This document shows positions 10,101-19,984 of a stretch of DNA of 64,000 nt, piece by piece. Every line of letters begins with the position of its first letter. Position 1 is the first letter of the stretch. The notes beneath the pieces are model-generated. The model was not told the DNA's origin. It did no database searches and worked only from the letters and a program-made list of their open reading frames with translations. This DNA is from Watersipora subatra. Taxonomy: Eukaryota > Bryozoa > Gymnolaemata > Cheilostomatida > Watersiporidae. The stretch spans positions 20,703,114 through 20,767,113 of the forward strand of contig NC_088710.1 in assembly GCF_963576615.1 (NCBI RefSeq), read 5' to 3'. The translations under genes were made by a program, and so were the position numbers.

Positions 10101-13100
10101 TGATTGCGCCATCTCAACTCAGTAAGGTAGGTTTAGAATCAGAGGCATAAATCTGTTATACATTGTAGACAGCGTCGTGAATTTTTTTAAGTTTAAAATA
10201 TTGCTAGGCATGTTCAAAATATCAACGCTAAGATTAAGATAAGGTTTACAGAGATGACCTTTCAAAGATTTAGCAAAATTTTGTCTGTCATGGCTTGACT
10301 AATCCTACCTCATTGGTGTCAGGAACCTACTATTTCATGTTGCTAGTTGCATTTTGTCAAGGGGAGGAGCTGTGGTTCAGTGGTTAGTGCTCAGGCATAT
10401 AATCAGTAGGTCAGTGGTTCGAATCACAGAAGGATCATTGGTGGTGTTAGGAAGGGCATCCAATCCCAATTGCTCTTGTGCCAAATCTTGAGCAAATGGT
10501 CACAATATATTCTGCCTCAAGATATACTATTTGTTGTGGTGACCCCTAAATGACCCCTAAATGGGAAGAGCCAAAAGAAGATGAAGTTTATGCTAAAATT
10601 GTAAAAACTAAAACAAAACTGCTACCAAGGGTTAACTAATAAAATCATATGAGCTACTGTTTGTAGGGGAGATATTAATGATTTTCCTGTTCATTGCCAG
10701 ACCTCATAACTAAAGCAATTGAAGTGTTTTTGTATTGTGCTGACAACTCCACAGGTGTTTGTATTGTATACATCTGTACATGATGTTTGCTGACAAATGT
10801 TTGCTGACAGATCTCTGGCCAGCTATAGCTGGCCAGAGATTTTCTGACAGGTTGCTGACGTGATGATATGCATTTGTATAACAATCTAGCGATTTTTGAT
10901 TACTCGTTGGTCAGTTTCATTTTTAGTTCACACACTGATCATCTAATATCCTGTTTAGTAGGCATTATATGAGCTATTAATATTAGCTATATGAAGCAGA
11001 TTAGGCTACTAGCCCAATAGAGGCTTTTTAGGTTAAACTTACTTTAAACAATCTTTAAATGGTTTTTAAATGTTGAAGGGATACGTGAAAAAATGAGCTC
11101 TTTATTTGCCACGAGGGTTTGAGATAAATCATGAAGTTTACTAAAATAATAGCATCGCAATAGAGGGATTGTGAGACTGCCTTTACTGATGAGACCAATC
11201 AAATGCGTAATTATAAAAGACCCGGGGTTTAGCATTACAGGTCCATCAAATGTAAAACATGGTGTTGGAGTTATGCACTCCTACATTGTTGTTATAAATT
11301 ACTAGCCTTAACAATATAGAGTTTTTTGTGAACTCGTTGCATACATTAGGGTAGCAAAATATCTCAGCGATATAAAAACGAGGTATTTGGTCGTACAATT
11401 TAAGAAGTGAATTTGGAAACCTCAATTTACATCTTGCAGACAGACCTGGCGCAAATATGCTGTGATTGTGAGAGGTATATCGGTACCCAGGGCGGTGGCA
11501 TGGACCAATCTATATCATTCTTGGCTGAAAAAGGAAAGGTAATTTTTGTTGGAACCGACCTTTCTTACTTGTAATAGCCAAGTTTTCTTGTACACTAATC
11601 ATAGTTTCTTGGCTATTTTCATCAGTTCTTTAACAGACGGTAATACCTGTAGATAGAAAAGTATTTCCTTAGCAACTGGTCACACTTCTAACAGTTTTAG
11701 ATGTCAGTAGTTATGCTTCCTTAGCAACCAATCACATTTCCTTTTTATTCATCTAGATTACCTTATCAACCAATCACACATATTCTTGTTATGCTGTATT
11801 TACTAGTCGAACTTCCTTAGCAAATAATCACATTGCCTTACCATTTTACTACATTCCTTTAGCCACCAAACAAACATTTTAGTTAATATCATCCTGAATT
11901 CATAATAAGTTGTATTTCTTTAACAACCAATCACATCACAATATTTCTAAAATTAGTTTTGCGGCATCAAATCGGATTAAAATTACAATGTAATCAGTAT
12001 ACATGTATTAAATAATGTTTATGCTTTTGTAACTATTTGCTATAGCTTGTGTTAGACCTTATTGTACATGAGACCTTATTGTTGCTCCAAGTTGCATGAA
12101 TGTAAGTTGGTCAACTTTTCCTACTATGACATCATTTATGCTTATATAATTGCACTGGATGCAAAAGAAGCTATGGTGTGTTTTGGTTCTGATGTCAATC
12201 TGTATGTCTAATTTTTTGTTTTTGCTCATAATCTGATAAGTTTGGGATTGTGTTTCCGCATACTTTTGTGTTTAGACCGTACCCTTCAACAAGCCAATAA
12301 AAGTTAATTTCAGGCTAAGAAGATTGACTTTGATCCTATTCGGGCAACAGATGTTCAGCTACCAGATGGTCATCTTTTTGTGATCAGTCACTGCCTTGCA
12401 GAGTTGAACAAAGCAGCAACTAACCAGTTCAACCAAAGAGTAGTCGAGTGTCGTCTTGCTTGTCAAGTAGGTCAACCTGTCAAGTAGGTCAACCTGTCAA
12501 GTAGGTCAACCTGTCAAGTAGGTCACCCTGTTAAGTAGGTCACCCTGTCAAGTAGATCACCCTGTCAAGTAAATCACCCTGTAAAGTTAGTCACTCTACA
12601 CCTTGTACTACTACTACTACTCCTCATGATACTACTACTATTAATACTACTACTCCTATTACTACTCTTGCTATTACTTCTGCTATCACTCCTTATACCA
12701 CTACTACTACTCCTTATACTGCTCCTTATAATACTACTCCTTATACTACTACTCCTTATACTACTACTCCTTATACTACTACTCCTTATACTACTGCTCC
12801 TTATACTACTACTCCTTATACTACTACTCCTTATACTACTACTCCTTATACTACTACTCCTTATACTACTACTCCTTATACTACTACTCCTTATACTACT
12901 ACTCCTTATACTACTACTACTTATACTACTACTCCTTATACTACTGCTCCTTATACTACTGCTCCTTATACTACTACTCCTTATACTACTAATGTTATTA
13001 CTCCTGCTATCACTCCTTATACTGCTACTATTACTATAGCTGCAGTCACAAATAAGTAATCCTTTTGCAGATACTGGCCAAGAAAAGTGGCTTGCAGTGG

Positions 13101-16100
13101 AAGGAGTTCAGGCGACTTGGAGACTTGCAGTCTAAGCTCGGTAAAACCTTGGAAGAAATGATAAGTCTTGTGAAGGAGCATCTTCATGAAAATGTTTATA
13201 GTAAACTGGAGGTATTGGAGACGCTGGAATGTAAAGCAGACAGCCTCCTGCAAACAAGCCTTAGTGACAACACTGCACACCGTAGGTAGAAGTATTGTTT
13301 CTATCTAACTCTAGCTAAATGTAGTGCATGGGAAATGATATAGTCTGAGGGGAAAACTGTAGGTTAGTCTAGAAATTTGACTAGCATACTGCTGGTAAAA
13401 CTATAGTCTTAATGAAAAACTGTATGTAATCACACAGATACTGTAAGTAAGTAAATCTATGGTTTTATTAACGCTTTGACAATATTAATATCTCATTCTT
13501 TTGGGGCAAAGTTAAGCTGAGTTATAGCTGGCATTGTGCCCTGTAGGTAAGGTGTTCTTTTCAGGCTCTATACAGGAAAGTCTATGTTACCTGCGGTATC
13601 AGCTTGCTGCAGTAAGATTAATGCATTCAAGTAAAATGCTATAGCTTTTGTCCGTCGTGTTCTCATTGTCAGAATGATATCCATGTTATCTCCGTTGTTA
13701 CAGACGTAAAATATTAATTATATGTGACGAACAATATGTACATCATCTATATAAATCTCAGTGTGCTCTGTAGTTCGTCTGTCCAGCTATAGCGATAAAG
13801 TTATAGCAACAAAAAATCACGATCGTGCGAGATTTGATCTCGCGACATTCAAGTCACTCAACAAACAAGCGTTCGTAACCGCCAAGCTAAGTTATTCTTT
13901 ACATTTTCGACTCTTTATCTATCCCCATCACGATTGCAGATTACAAACTAAATATGTACTTTTTATTATTTATTAATAATACCTTTTGTGTTTGATTTTC
14001 TTTTGGAATTTTTTTAAAAGCCATTTTAAAGTTCGCCATCTATTTTTTAATTTATAATTTTTTGTGCCTTTTAATTTCAAATGTGCCGTTACACTCCTAT
14101 TTCCGGGTTCTCTTAAGGGTGATAGCTATTAAGTATCAAATAATTTTTCATTGTAATCATGGTTAAAAAACGGACTATTTAGCCATTGCTATTATTTCAC
14201 ATTTTAACACCTTTACAGCTGTTTTATTTTTTGTTTCAATTCATTCGAACTGCCCAAAACATTTTTCTCATGATACAAAATTTAAAAGTTAGAATGGTAA
14301 ATGTATATAAATGGTATATGTTAAGTGAAAATAAATTTTTTGTGCAAAGACTTTTTTATTATCTGGGTAATGCCAGGCATTCAGCTAGTCTTTTTTAAAT
14401 TGTGCAGCAGGTAAATTTACGGCTGTTGTCTGAGCTAGTAAACTATATACATAAGATGCTAACACTGAGTTGTACACACCAAGAACCTGCAGCACTATAG
14501 TCCAAGTTGGTACACTTTCAGAAGGGCTATAATACTCTGAGTGGACATACAAAGTTTTATGCACTTGCAGTACAGGAATTCAAGTTATACCAAAGAGCAA
14601 CACATGTCTTCACCGAGTCGTGGAGAGTCGAGGAATTCAAGAAGGTAACAGAGCAGGTGCCAGTTGATGCACAAAAGCTAGGCAAGCTTATGGATGAGAG
14701 TCATGCCTCTACTAGAGACACATATGAGTGCAGCCATCCCAGTCTAGATATTCTCACTCAGCTCTGCAGGTTTGTCCGATGTCTTTCTCTCATTACCTCT
14801 ATAATTCACTGCACGCGAATAGTTATGATGTTGAGAGTTTTCTACTCTTGTCCGATGTCTTCTAGTTACCTTTATAATTTACTGTATGCAATTAGTTATG
14901 CGAAGTTGATGGCTTTCTACTTTTGTTTAATGTCTTTGTCTGGTTACCTCTATGATTCAATGCATGCAAATAGCTATGTAAAGTTAATGATTTTCTACTT
15001 TTGTGTGTTGTCTTCCTCTGGTCACCTCTATGATTCACTGCATGCAAAAACCTAGTCAATGATTTTCTGCAACACACTTGTAATGCCGTTTAATAAATCC
15101 ATCAAAAGTATTATACTGCGGCAGCTTTGCATTTGGCTAACATACAGTAGATTGTGATAGTCAAATCAATAATTGATAAAGTTTATTCTTCATTCAATAG
15201 AATGTAACTCAGACAGCTGAGTTTACTATCAAATCATGCAGTTCTTGTTGACTGCATGAAAGCTACAAACCATGGCACTTTCAGGTTCCCTATGTGTAGT
15301 AGGTATGCGATTGGGTGCACTCGAGGCATTCGGAACCCAATCGTCTGCTCATTGTTTTTTGGAGAAATATGGTATTTTTCACATTTATTGATCACACAAT
15401 GATACACAGTAACAGTAAATAGGATAAATTCATGCATGACGATGCACCAGCAAAAGCTATGGCCCCAGATCTTTATAAATATAATATGGATTTCATGCTA
15501 CAGTAGATGAATGCCCCCTATAACAAACACTTTTGGGTTATGGTAAAGATGTTTAGTGGCACCGTTCCCTGATCTTCGATAGAGTAATTACCATGTCGGA
15601 GTAGGGGTATCATTTACAAAAATATCATTTGTAGAAAAATACGGAATGTGTTGTACTGAACACATTAATAGAGTAATAATTGTATTGGTCACTGAATGGG
15701 GCATATAGAAGATAACTCGTAGTATATGGATATGCGTAGGACTATTCACAGAGTAATAGAGTAATTCATATATTGGTCACTGAAAGTGTCATATAGAAGA
15801 TAACTCCTAGTTTATGGATTCATGTAGGATTAAAAGAATGCTTTTTGTGCACTTCATAACATAGATGGTTTTGCAAATCTACCTCTCTACGTTACGCATG
15901 AAAGAACTCTGACCGAGTTATTGCATGACGTATTTCATATCTCATTGCTAGTGAAATGTATCTCAATTAAATCTTTCACCTGAATAGATGTGACCACTGA
16001 GCATCGAGTAACTGTATGCTAAATGTTTTCTGTCAATATCTTTGTAGAGAGAGTGGAGCCTTAGGATCTAGACTTACAGGTGCAGGGTGGGGAGGGTGTG

Positions 16101-16252
16101 CAGTGTCCCTTATACCAGAATCGAACAAGGAGAGTTTTATGGAGAAAGTCAGCACAGAATTCTTTAGCGGGGAAAAGTTGAATGGACGACCTTTGAGCCA
16201 AGTGTTATTTGTGACATCACCAGCCGCAGGGGCTTGTCTCTATAAATGTTAA
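7130..16252 (+). CDS. GALK2: N-acetylgalactosamine kinase (GALK2), ten exons, complete
   Basis: Join(7130..7179, 7576..7593, 7908..7996, 8123..8246, 9874..10126, 11440..11538, 12314..12466, 13071..13281, 14571..14769, 16048..16252) gives 466 residues; human GALK2 has 458. GHMP-family kinases of this type phosphorylate GalNAc (and galactose weakly) at C1 with ATP in the cytosol, feeding the salvage route to UDP-GalNAc. Visible motifs: galactokinase signature GRVNLIGEHIDY (47-58), ATP-binding GHMP motif [12 protein letters not shown] (148-159), catalytic Asp200 in GGGMDQS, and the third motif [14 protein letters not shown] (405-418). GALK2 rather than GALK1 is favoured by residue similarity throughout, for example FKLYQRA and VECRLA. 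All junctions are GT-AG and keep phase. The 5' end is the least certain part, because exon 2 is only 18 nt. Confidence 0.93.
7576..7593 (+). CDS. GALK2: GALK2 exon 2 (18-nt microexon)
   Basis: AGAAGTGTTAGAAGCTGG lies between an acceptor CTATACAG and a perfect donor GTAAGT. It enters and leaves in the same phase, so it adds GEVLEA in frame or can be skipped without a shift. It has no upstream pyrimidine tract worth the name. Supported by phase and splice consensus only. Confidence 0.55.
7908..7996 (+). CDS. GALK2: GALK2 exon 3
   Basis: Encodes residues 23-52, [18 protein letters not shown] to the start of the GRVNLIG signature. Acceptor TTCTTTTGTAG, donor GTAAAA. Confidence 0.92.
8123..8246 (+). 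CDS. GALK2: GALK2 exon 4
   Basis: Encodes [19 protein letters not shown] and onward to residue 93. It ends in TACAA followed by the donor GTAAGC. Confidence 0.93.
9429..9584. repeat. Tandem repeat in GALK2 intron 4
   Basis: Four 21-bp units (AGTATAGCTATAACAACAGTT) pass into three longer units that add GTAACTTACCCAGGC. All share CTATAACAACAGTT. Confidence 0.9.
9660..9740 (+). mobile_element. tRNA-like SINE head (candidate)
   Basis: An A-box-like TGGCACAGGTGG is followed by a strong B-box match GGGTTCAAATCC, about 47 nt downstream. It does not fold as an intact tRNA by eye, so a tRNA-derived SINE fragment is more likely than a tRNA gene. Confidence 0.45.
9874..10126 (+). CDS. GALK2: GALK2 exon 5
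   Basis: Completes Lys94 and encodes residues 95-178, including WHHYVLCG and the ATP-binding [12 protein letters not shown]. Acceptor GACTTTCAG, donor GTAGGT. Confidence 0.95.
10361..10590 (+). mobile_element. tRNA-derived SINE with L2-type 3' tail
   Basis: Head GGAGCTGTGGTTCAGTGGTT (A-box region) and B box GTGGTTCGAATCAC, then a central TTAGGAAGGGCATCC and GCCAAAT, then a tail TGTGGTGACCCCTAAATGGG with AGAGCCAAAAGAAGA. The tail matches the well-known 3' end of L2-clade LINEs and SINEs mobilised by them. It lies in sense orientation in GALK2 intron 5. A duplicated CCCCTAAATGA marks a small internal repeat. Confidence 0.75.
10811..10840. repeat. 30-bp perfect palindrome
   Basis: ATCTCTGGCCAGCTA is followed immediately by its exact reverse complement. 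CTGACAG stands directly to the left and again 3 bp to the right. It lies in GALK2 intron 5. Confidence 0.95.
11440..11538 (+). CDS. GALK2: GALK2 exon 6
   Basis: Encodes residues 179-211 with the active-site stretch [12 protein letters not shown]; Asp200 is the expected catalytic base. Acceptor ATCTTGCAG, donor GTAATT. Confidence 0.95.
11655..11950. repeat. Degenerate repeats with TTAGCAACCAATCAC core
   Basis: At least five diverged copies, about 40-110 bp apart, share CCTTAGCAACCAATCACA with variations. Each combines an inverted CCAAT context with an RFX-type half-site (AGCAAC). GALK2 intron 6; no function can be shown. Confidence 0.6.
12314..12466 (+). CDS. GALK2: GALK2 exon 7
   Basis: Encodes residues 212-262: [30 protein letters not shown] and VECRLACQ. 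The donor, TGTCAA then GTAGGT, is the first unit of a 17-bp tandem array. Confidence 0.93.
12461..12596 (+). repeat. 17-bp array of duplicated 5' splice sites
   Basis: Eight units of TGTCAAGTAGGTCAACC. The first unit straddles the exon 7/intron 7 junction, the next three keep CAA-GTAGGT intact, and the later ones decay (GTAGAT, GTAAAT, GTTAGT). Using unit 2 instead of unit 1 would add 17 nt and shift the frame. Confidence 0.95.
12602..13034 (+). repeat. ACT-rich array, mainly 15-bp units
   Basis: Long run of (TACTACTACTCCTTA) units and imperfect ACT triplets filling the rest of GALK2 intron 7 up to 36 bp before exon 8. The Leu/Ile-only ORF here is an artefact of the repeat. It also serves as an extended C/T-rich stretch upstream of the acceptor. 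Confidence 0.95.
13071..13281 (+). CDS. GALK2: GALK2 exon 8
   Basis: Encodes residues 263-332 ([28 protein letters not shown]) plus one base. A second GT four bases downstream (GTAGAA) would break the frame, so GTAGGT at 13282 is chosen. Confidence 0.9.
13752..14392 (+). mobile_element. Non-autonomous Helitron-like element, copy A
   Basis: Starts near A|TCTCAGTGTGCTC, followed by CTGTCCAGCTATAGC. It ends with a hairpin (CTGGGTAATGCCAG) and ATTCAGCTAG|T, the CTRR terminus, terminal hairpin and T target typical of Helitrons. Near 13815-13880 it carries a reversed tRNA-like stretch. No coding capacity. Lies in GALK2 intron 8. Confidence 0.65.
14571..14769 (+). CDS. GALK2: GALK2 exon 9
   Basis: Encodes residues 333-398: [36 protein letters not shown]. 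Acceptor CACTTGCAG, donor GTTTGT. The frame stays open for 95 further codons into the intron. Confidence 0.93.
14771..15060 (+). repeat. 75-78-bp tandem array starting at the exon 9 donor
   Basis: Four diverged units. Each opens with TTGTCCGATGTCTT or a variant, continues ACCTCTATAATTCACTG and TGCAAATAGTTATG, and closes with TTTTCTACT. The first unit begins at the second base of intron 9. Confidence 0.85.
15655..15835. repeat. Tandem duplication, two copies of about 110 bp
   Basis: GAGTAAT...TTGGTCACTGAA, CATATAGAAGATAACTC and TAGTATATGGAT recur once in GALK2 intron 9. Plain local duplication. Confidence 0.7.
16048..16252 (+). CDS. GALK2: GALK2 exon 10 (terminal)
   Basis: Encodes residues 399-466 with [18 protein letters not shown], the conserved third GHMP motif, and ends in TAA. 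Acceptor ATCTTTGTAG. Confidence 0.95.
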
Positions 16253-16805
16253 TTTCATCACATGTCATACTAAAATTTCTATATGCTGATCATATTCTTG
16301 TTGATTTAACATTATAATGGTGCCTTTTTTATTTTTTCAAATCTTCAGAATATAAATAATTTACAAGCTATTATTGAATGTGAAAGAGAAAATCAACATG
16401 CCAACTCATGTTAGAAATAACCTGTTGAAATGAATGAGTTATTACAAATTTAGTTGAATTATCAAATTTTTGGTTTAGCTTTTGTCATAAGAACTTCAGC
16501 TACAAAATCAAGTCATTTGTTTGTCAGGCATTTTTCTATCACAAAGTGTAGCTTGACGAAGCCACTCTCTCATATAAAAGTTTTCAAAAGAATGTGTAAG
16601 TTTTTTTCACGTTTCAGTCTAGTTCACAGTAAATCTTGTTATCGACAGCTGGCTGGTAAATAAGAGGTTTCTCGTTTTATGGATGAGAATATGAAATACA
16701 AGAATTAGACTTGCAAGTTATTTGTTACAGCGAAGGGAGGATAAGTTAGCTGTAAGAGTGCAGATGTATGCGGTGAGAAATATTCAGTTCAAAAGATGAA
16801 AAGAG

Positions 16806-17068
16806 TAATAAACAATCAATCATGAAGGAGCTGCATATTTGTCTTATAACCATTGATGGTAAAATGAGGCTAACGTTTTGTTTGGTAAAATGCATTAAAG
16901 TACATTAGATGTGGACATTATCACGAGTTGGTGTAGATGTGAACTGCGAAATCATCTTCTCATTTCTGTATGTAACCAACTAGGTATGATAGAAGCCCAT
17001 AGTCTCTGATGAACAACAAAGTGTATGTCTCAATTTCAATACATTTTTGCAAATGCTCAATGAATAAA
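16806..17068 (+). terminator. GALK2 polyadenylation signals (candidates)
   Basis: AATAAA occurs at about 16806 and at 17063. Either could end the GALK2 transcript, giving a 3' UTR of 0.6 or 0.8 kb. Confidence 0.35.
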
Positions 17069-18019
17069 AATGTTGTTATACATCCAACTAATCTAGTTCT
17101 GCACACATGCTACTCAACATTTATTGTTATTGTGCAATTGCTAGACAAAAAGGGGTTGTACTGGCAGTACTGCTATCTATAATCTAAGACTATGCACCAG
17201 CATCTATGATAATTCCATTGCTTATAATCATATTAATATGGTGCTATTTCTATAACCAATAGAAAGTTATGGCTAGACTACTCCAAGTTAATGGTAAGTG
17301 GCCAGTAAACTGAGCTTGAAATGCTTATAAAATACAATCCTTGTTGCTATATTAGCTCAGCACTGGTTAAATACTCCTTCATGCGTTATACTGTATGTGG
17401 CACTCTATTGGACAGTAGGTCTGGTTCTGTTTGCTTTTTAAGGTGCTGTGCTTAGTAGTAAAGAATGTCAGAAGAAAGACATCACCACACTAGATTTGCC
17501 ATGTTTATACGCTAACTCTAAGTGAACCTTGAACATACAGGTTTAGTTTCCGTAAGCCAGCTTTATTGACCTGTGACATTTATATTTATAGACTAATAAT
17601 GTATAAAACATCAAAAAACATTCTGCTTTTAAATACACGTGTGGATAAAAAACATGTTGTGCAAGCCATAACATTACACTGACCTACATGTATATAAGGC
17701 TTTATAATTTATGATGCACACAGATGTTACAATTTGCTGCTGCTATATGATTATTCTAAACACAACAAGTGATAATACCATACCACATCATAATATTATT
17801 GCACATAATTTTTATGTGATGTTCAATGCATTTCTTTTTTCTCAATGTATGGCTATCTGTTCAGTGACCATGAAAACGAGGCTGGTGAGACTGATAGAGA
17901 TATTAATACAGTTGAACAGAAACAAGCAGTGCAAATTTGAATATATGGTTTTCTAATTATTCATTAGTGTTTTCATCAGCAAGTTAAATATTTGTTATTA
18001 GGTAAAATGATAAAAGTCT

Positions 18020-18616
18020 AATGGAAGGTCTCAGTCCACTAGAGGGACTCAGTCTATTAGAGGGTCTTGGTCTATTAGAAGGTCTCAGTCTATTAGAGGG
18101 TCTCAGTCTATTAGAGGGTCTTGGTCTATTAGAGGGTCTTGGTCTATTGGAAGGTCTCAGTCTATTAGAAGGTCTCGGTCTATTAGAAGGTCTCAGTCTA
18201 TTCGAAGGTCTCAGTCTATTGGAAAGTCTCAGCCTATTTGAAGGTCTCAGTCTATTAGAGGGACTCGGTCTATTAAAAGGTCTCAGTCTATTAGAAGGTC
18301 TCAGTCTATTGGAAGGTCTGGTCTATTAGAAGGTCTCAGTCTATTAGAGGGTCTCAGTCCATTAGAGGGTCTCAGTCTATTGGAAGGTCTCAGTCTATTA
18401 GAAAGTCTCAGTCTATTAGAGGGTCTCCGTCTATTATAAGGTCTCAGTCTATTAGAGGGTCTCAGTCTATTGGAAGGCCTCGGTCTATTAGAAGGTCTCA
18501 GTCTATTAGAGGGTCTCAGTCTATTGGAAGGTCTCGGTCTATTAGAAAGTCTTAGTCTATTAGAAGGTCTCAGTCTATTATAAGGTCTCAGTCTATTAGA
18601 AGGTCTCAGTCTATTG
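18020..18616. repeat. 18-bp minisatellite, about 33 units
   Basis: Unit AGGTCTCAGTCTATTAGA with variants (GGGTCT, CTTGGT, TTGGAA). Because 18 is a multiple of three, both strands stay open (EGLSLL on +, SNRLRP on -); neither is treated as a gene. Confidence 0.97.
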
Positions 18617-19984
18617 AAACACTCAGTGTCACTCATAACTGAGGAGTCACTGTAGCACTGGTTGTTCCAATCAAGGCTTATGTTTAGCTCATAAATTGTT
18701 CTCACAATGTCTATCAGCAGCTTTGGGAGTTCTATTCAAACTAAAGAGTTCATGCATAGAACATACACCTTTTCTAGTTGTACTTTGTACGTTTTACAAA
18801 CTATAGAGTGTATACATAGTATATGCATTTTTTAGTTATACTTTGTACATTATATAAACTAAATGTAGTACAAATCTGTGTCTCACTTTAACACCTAGAG
18901 GCTAGAACACAACATGACAATTCTTTCACTAAAAGGTTGCTCTTTACAAGTGACAATGTCGAGATGTTCAGGTCCACCATTATTTTAAGATTTTTAATCT
19001 CAAAGCTCATTACTTGTGGTAAAGAAACAAAATTTGCCAGCATTGACAGCATTTAATCAATAAACTCAAATCAATCAGTCAATAATCAGGCTCTTGAGTT
19101 GTATAATAAATGCTAATCATAGACACTTAAAAAACCAATCTTTCCTTTGTTTGAACACGGTTAGACTTATACAACAACTTAGCTTTACGTCTTGTTCGTT
19201 ATTATTTGCTAGTTGTTAGGCTGTGAAAGATGCTAGTTGCCAGTTAATTAACTGTGAAAGACGCTATTTGCTAGTTGCCAGTTGATTAACTGTGAAAGAT
19301 GATTTTGTTCTAAACCAGTTTTCTCTTCCAATTTAACATGTTAAATGTTTTAAAATACTCATCAGTTTGCAAGTGCATGTTATAGCACAAGGAATGATCA
19401 CCATTCTTCTATCTTGCTATTTTGAATAACTTTTACTCTCTTTTGCAATCAGTCGAGGTGACTAAAATTGTTTATAGTTGTGTTCCATCGAGCTGCGTGT
19501 GAATTTTTAAGTGATTTTTGGCTTCTTCTAGACCAGATTATCACCTCGTCAATAAGGAAATGTTATCCAGTAAGCAAGAAAAAGTCAAGACATGCTATCA
19601 TTTCCATCCTGTTGCAGCGGCTTGTCAATGGATAGGTTTGTTTGTCCTCTCCTTCGCGATGCTGCCACAGTGTATCACTGGAATAGCACAGTGCTTTTCC
19701 AAATGTTATTTTTGATTATGTAAGGGTGTCCAGTTAACCCTCCCGATTGGTATGGGAGTTGATGGTTTAGTTGCCATCGACCCATGCACAGGCGTTACCG
19801 GGCTACATAATTATATTACCTGTAGCAGGTTCATATAGCCTTTCTTGACCTGATTGAATAACTTCCTTATTGGTCATCATATCTTGCTAGTTTTTACAAT
19901 GTGTTACTAGTCTTTGCAATTTTAACTATTCCATGTGCTATATCAGCAATCACATATCTACACAAAAATTATGATTGCTAACAT

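Noticed and set aside
12461-12596. CRISPR-like direct repeat array
   Set aside because: No unique spacers, eukaryotic intron context, and units identical end to end; a plain minisatellite.
12626-13039. 137-residue Leu/Ile-only ORF
   Set aside because: ACT-rich tandem repeat inside GALK2 intron 7.
18020-18705. Long repeats-only ORFs on both strands (EGLSLL and SNRLRP type)
   Set aside because: An 18-bp period keeps any stop-free frame open; no start context, no splice signals, and both strands are equally open.
19518-19715. 65-residue ORF after an acceptor-like CTTCTAG
   Set aside because: Possible lone exon, but no partner exon, promoter or recognisable homology; noted only in the intergenic description.
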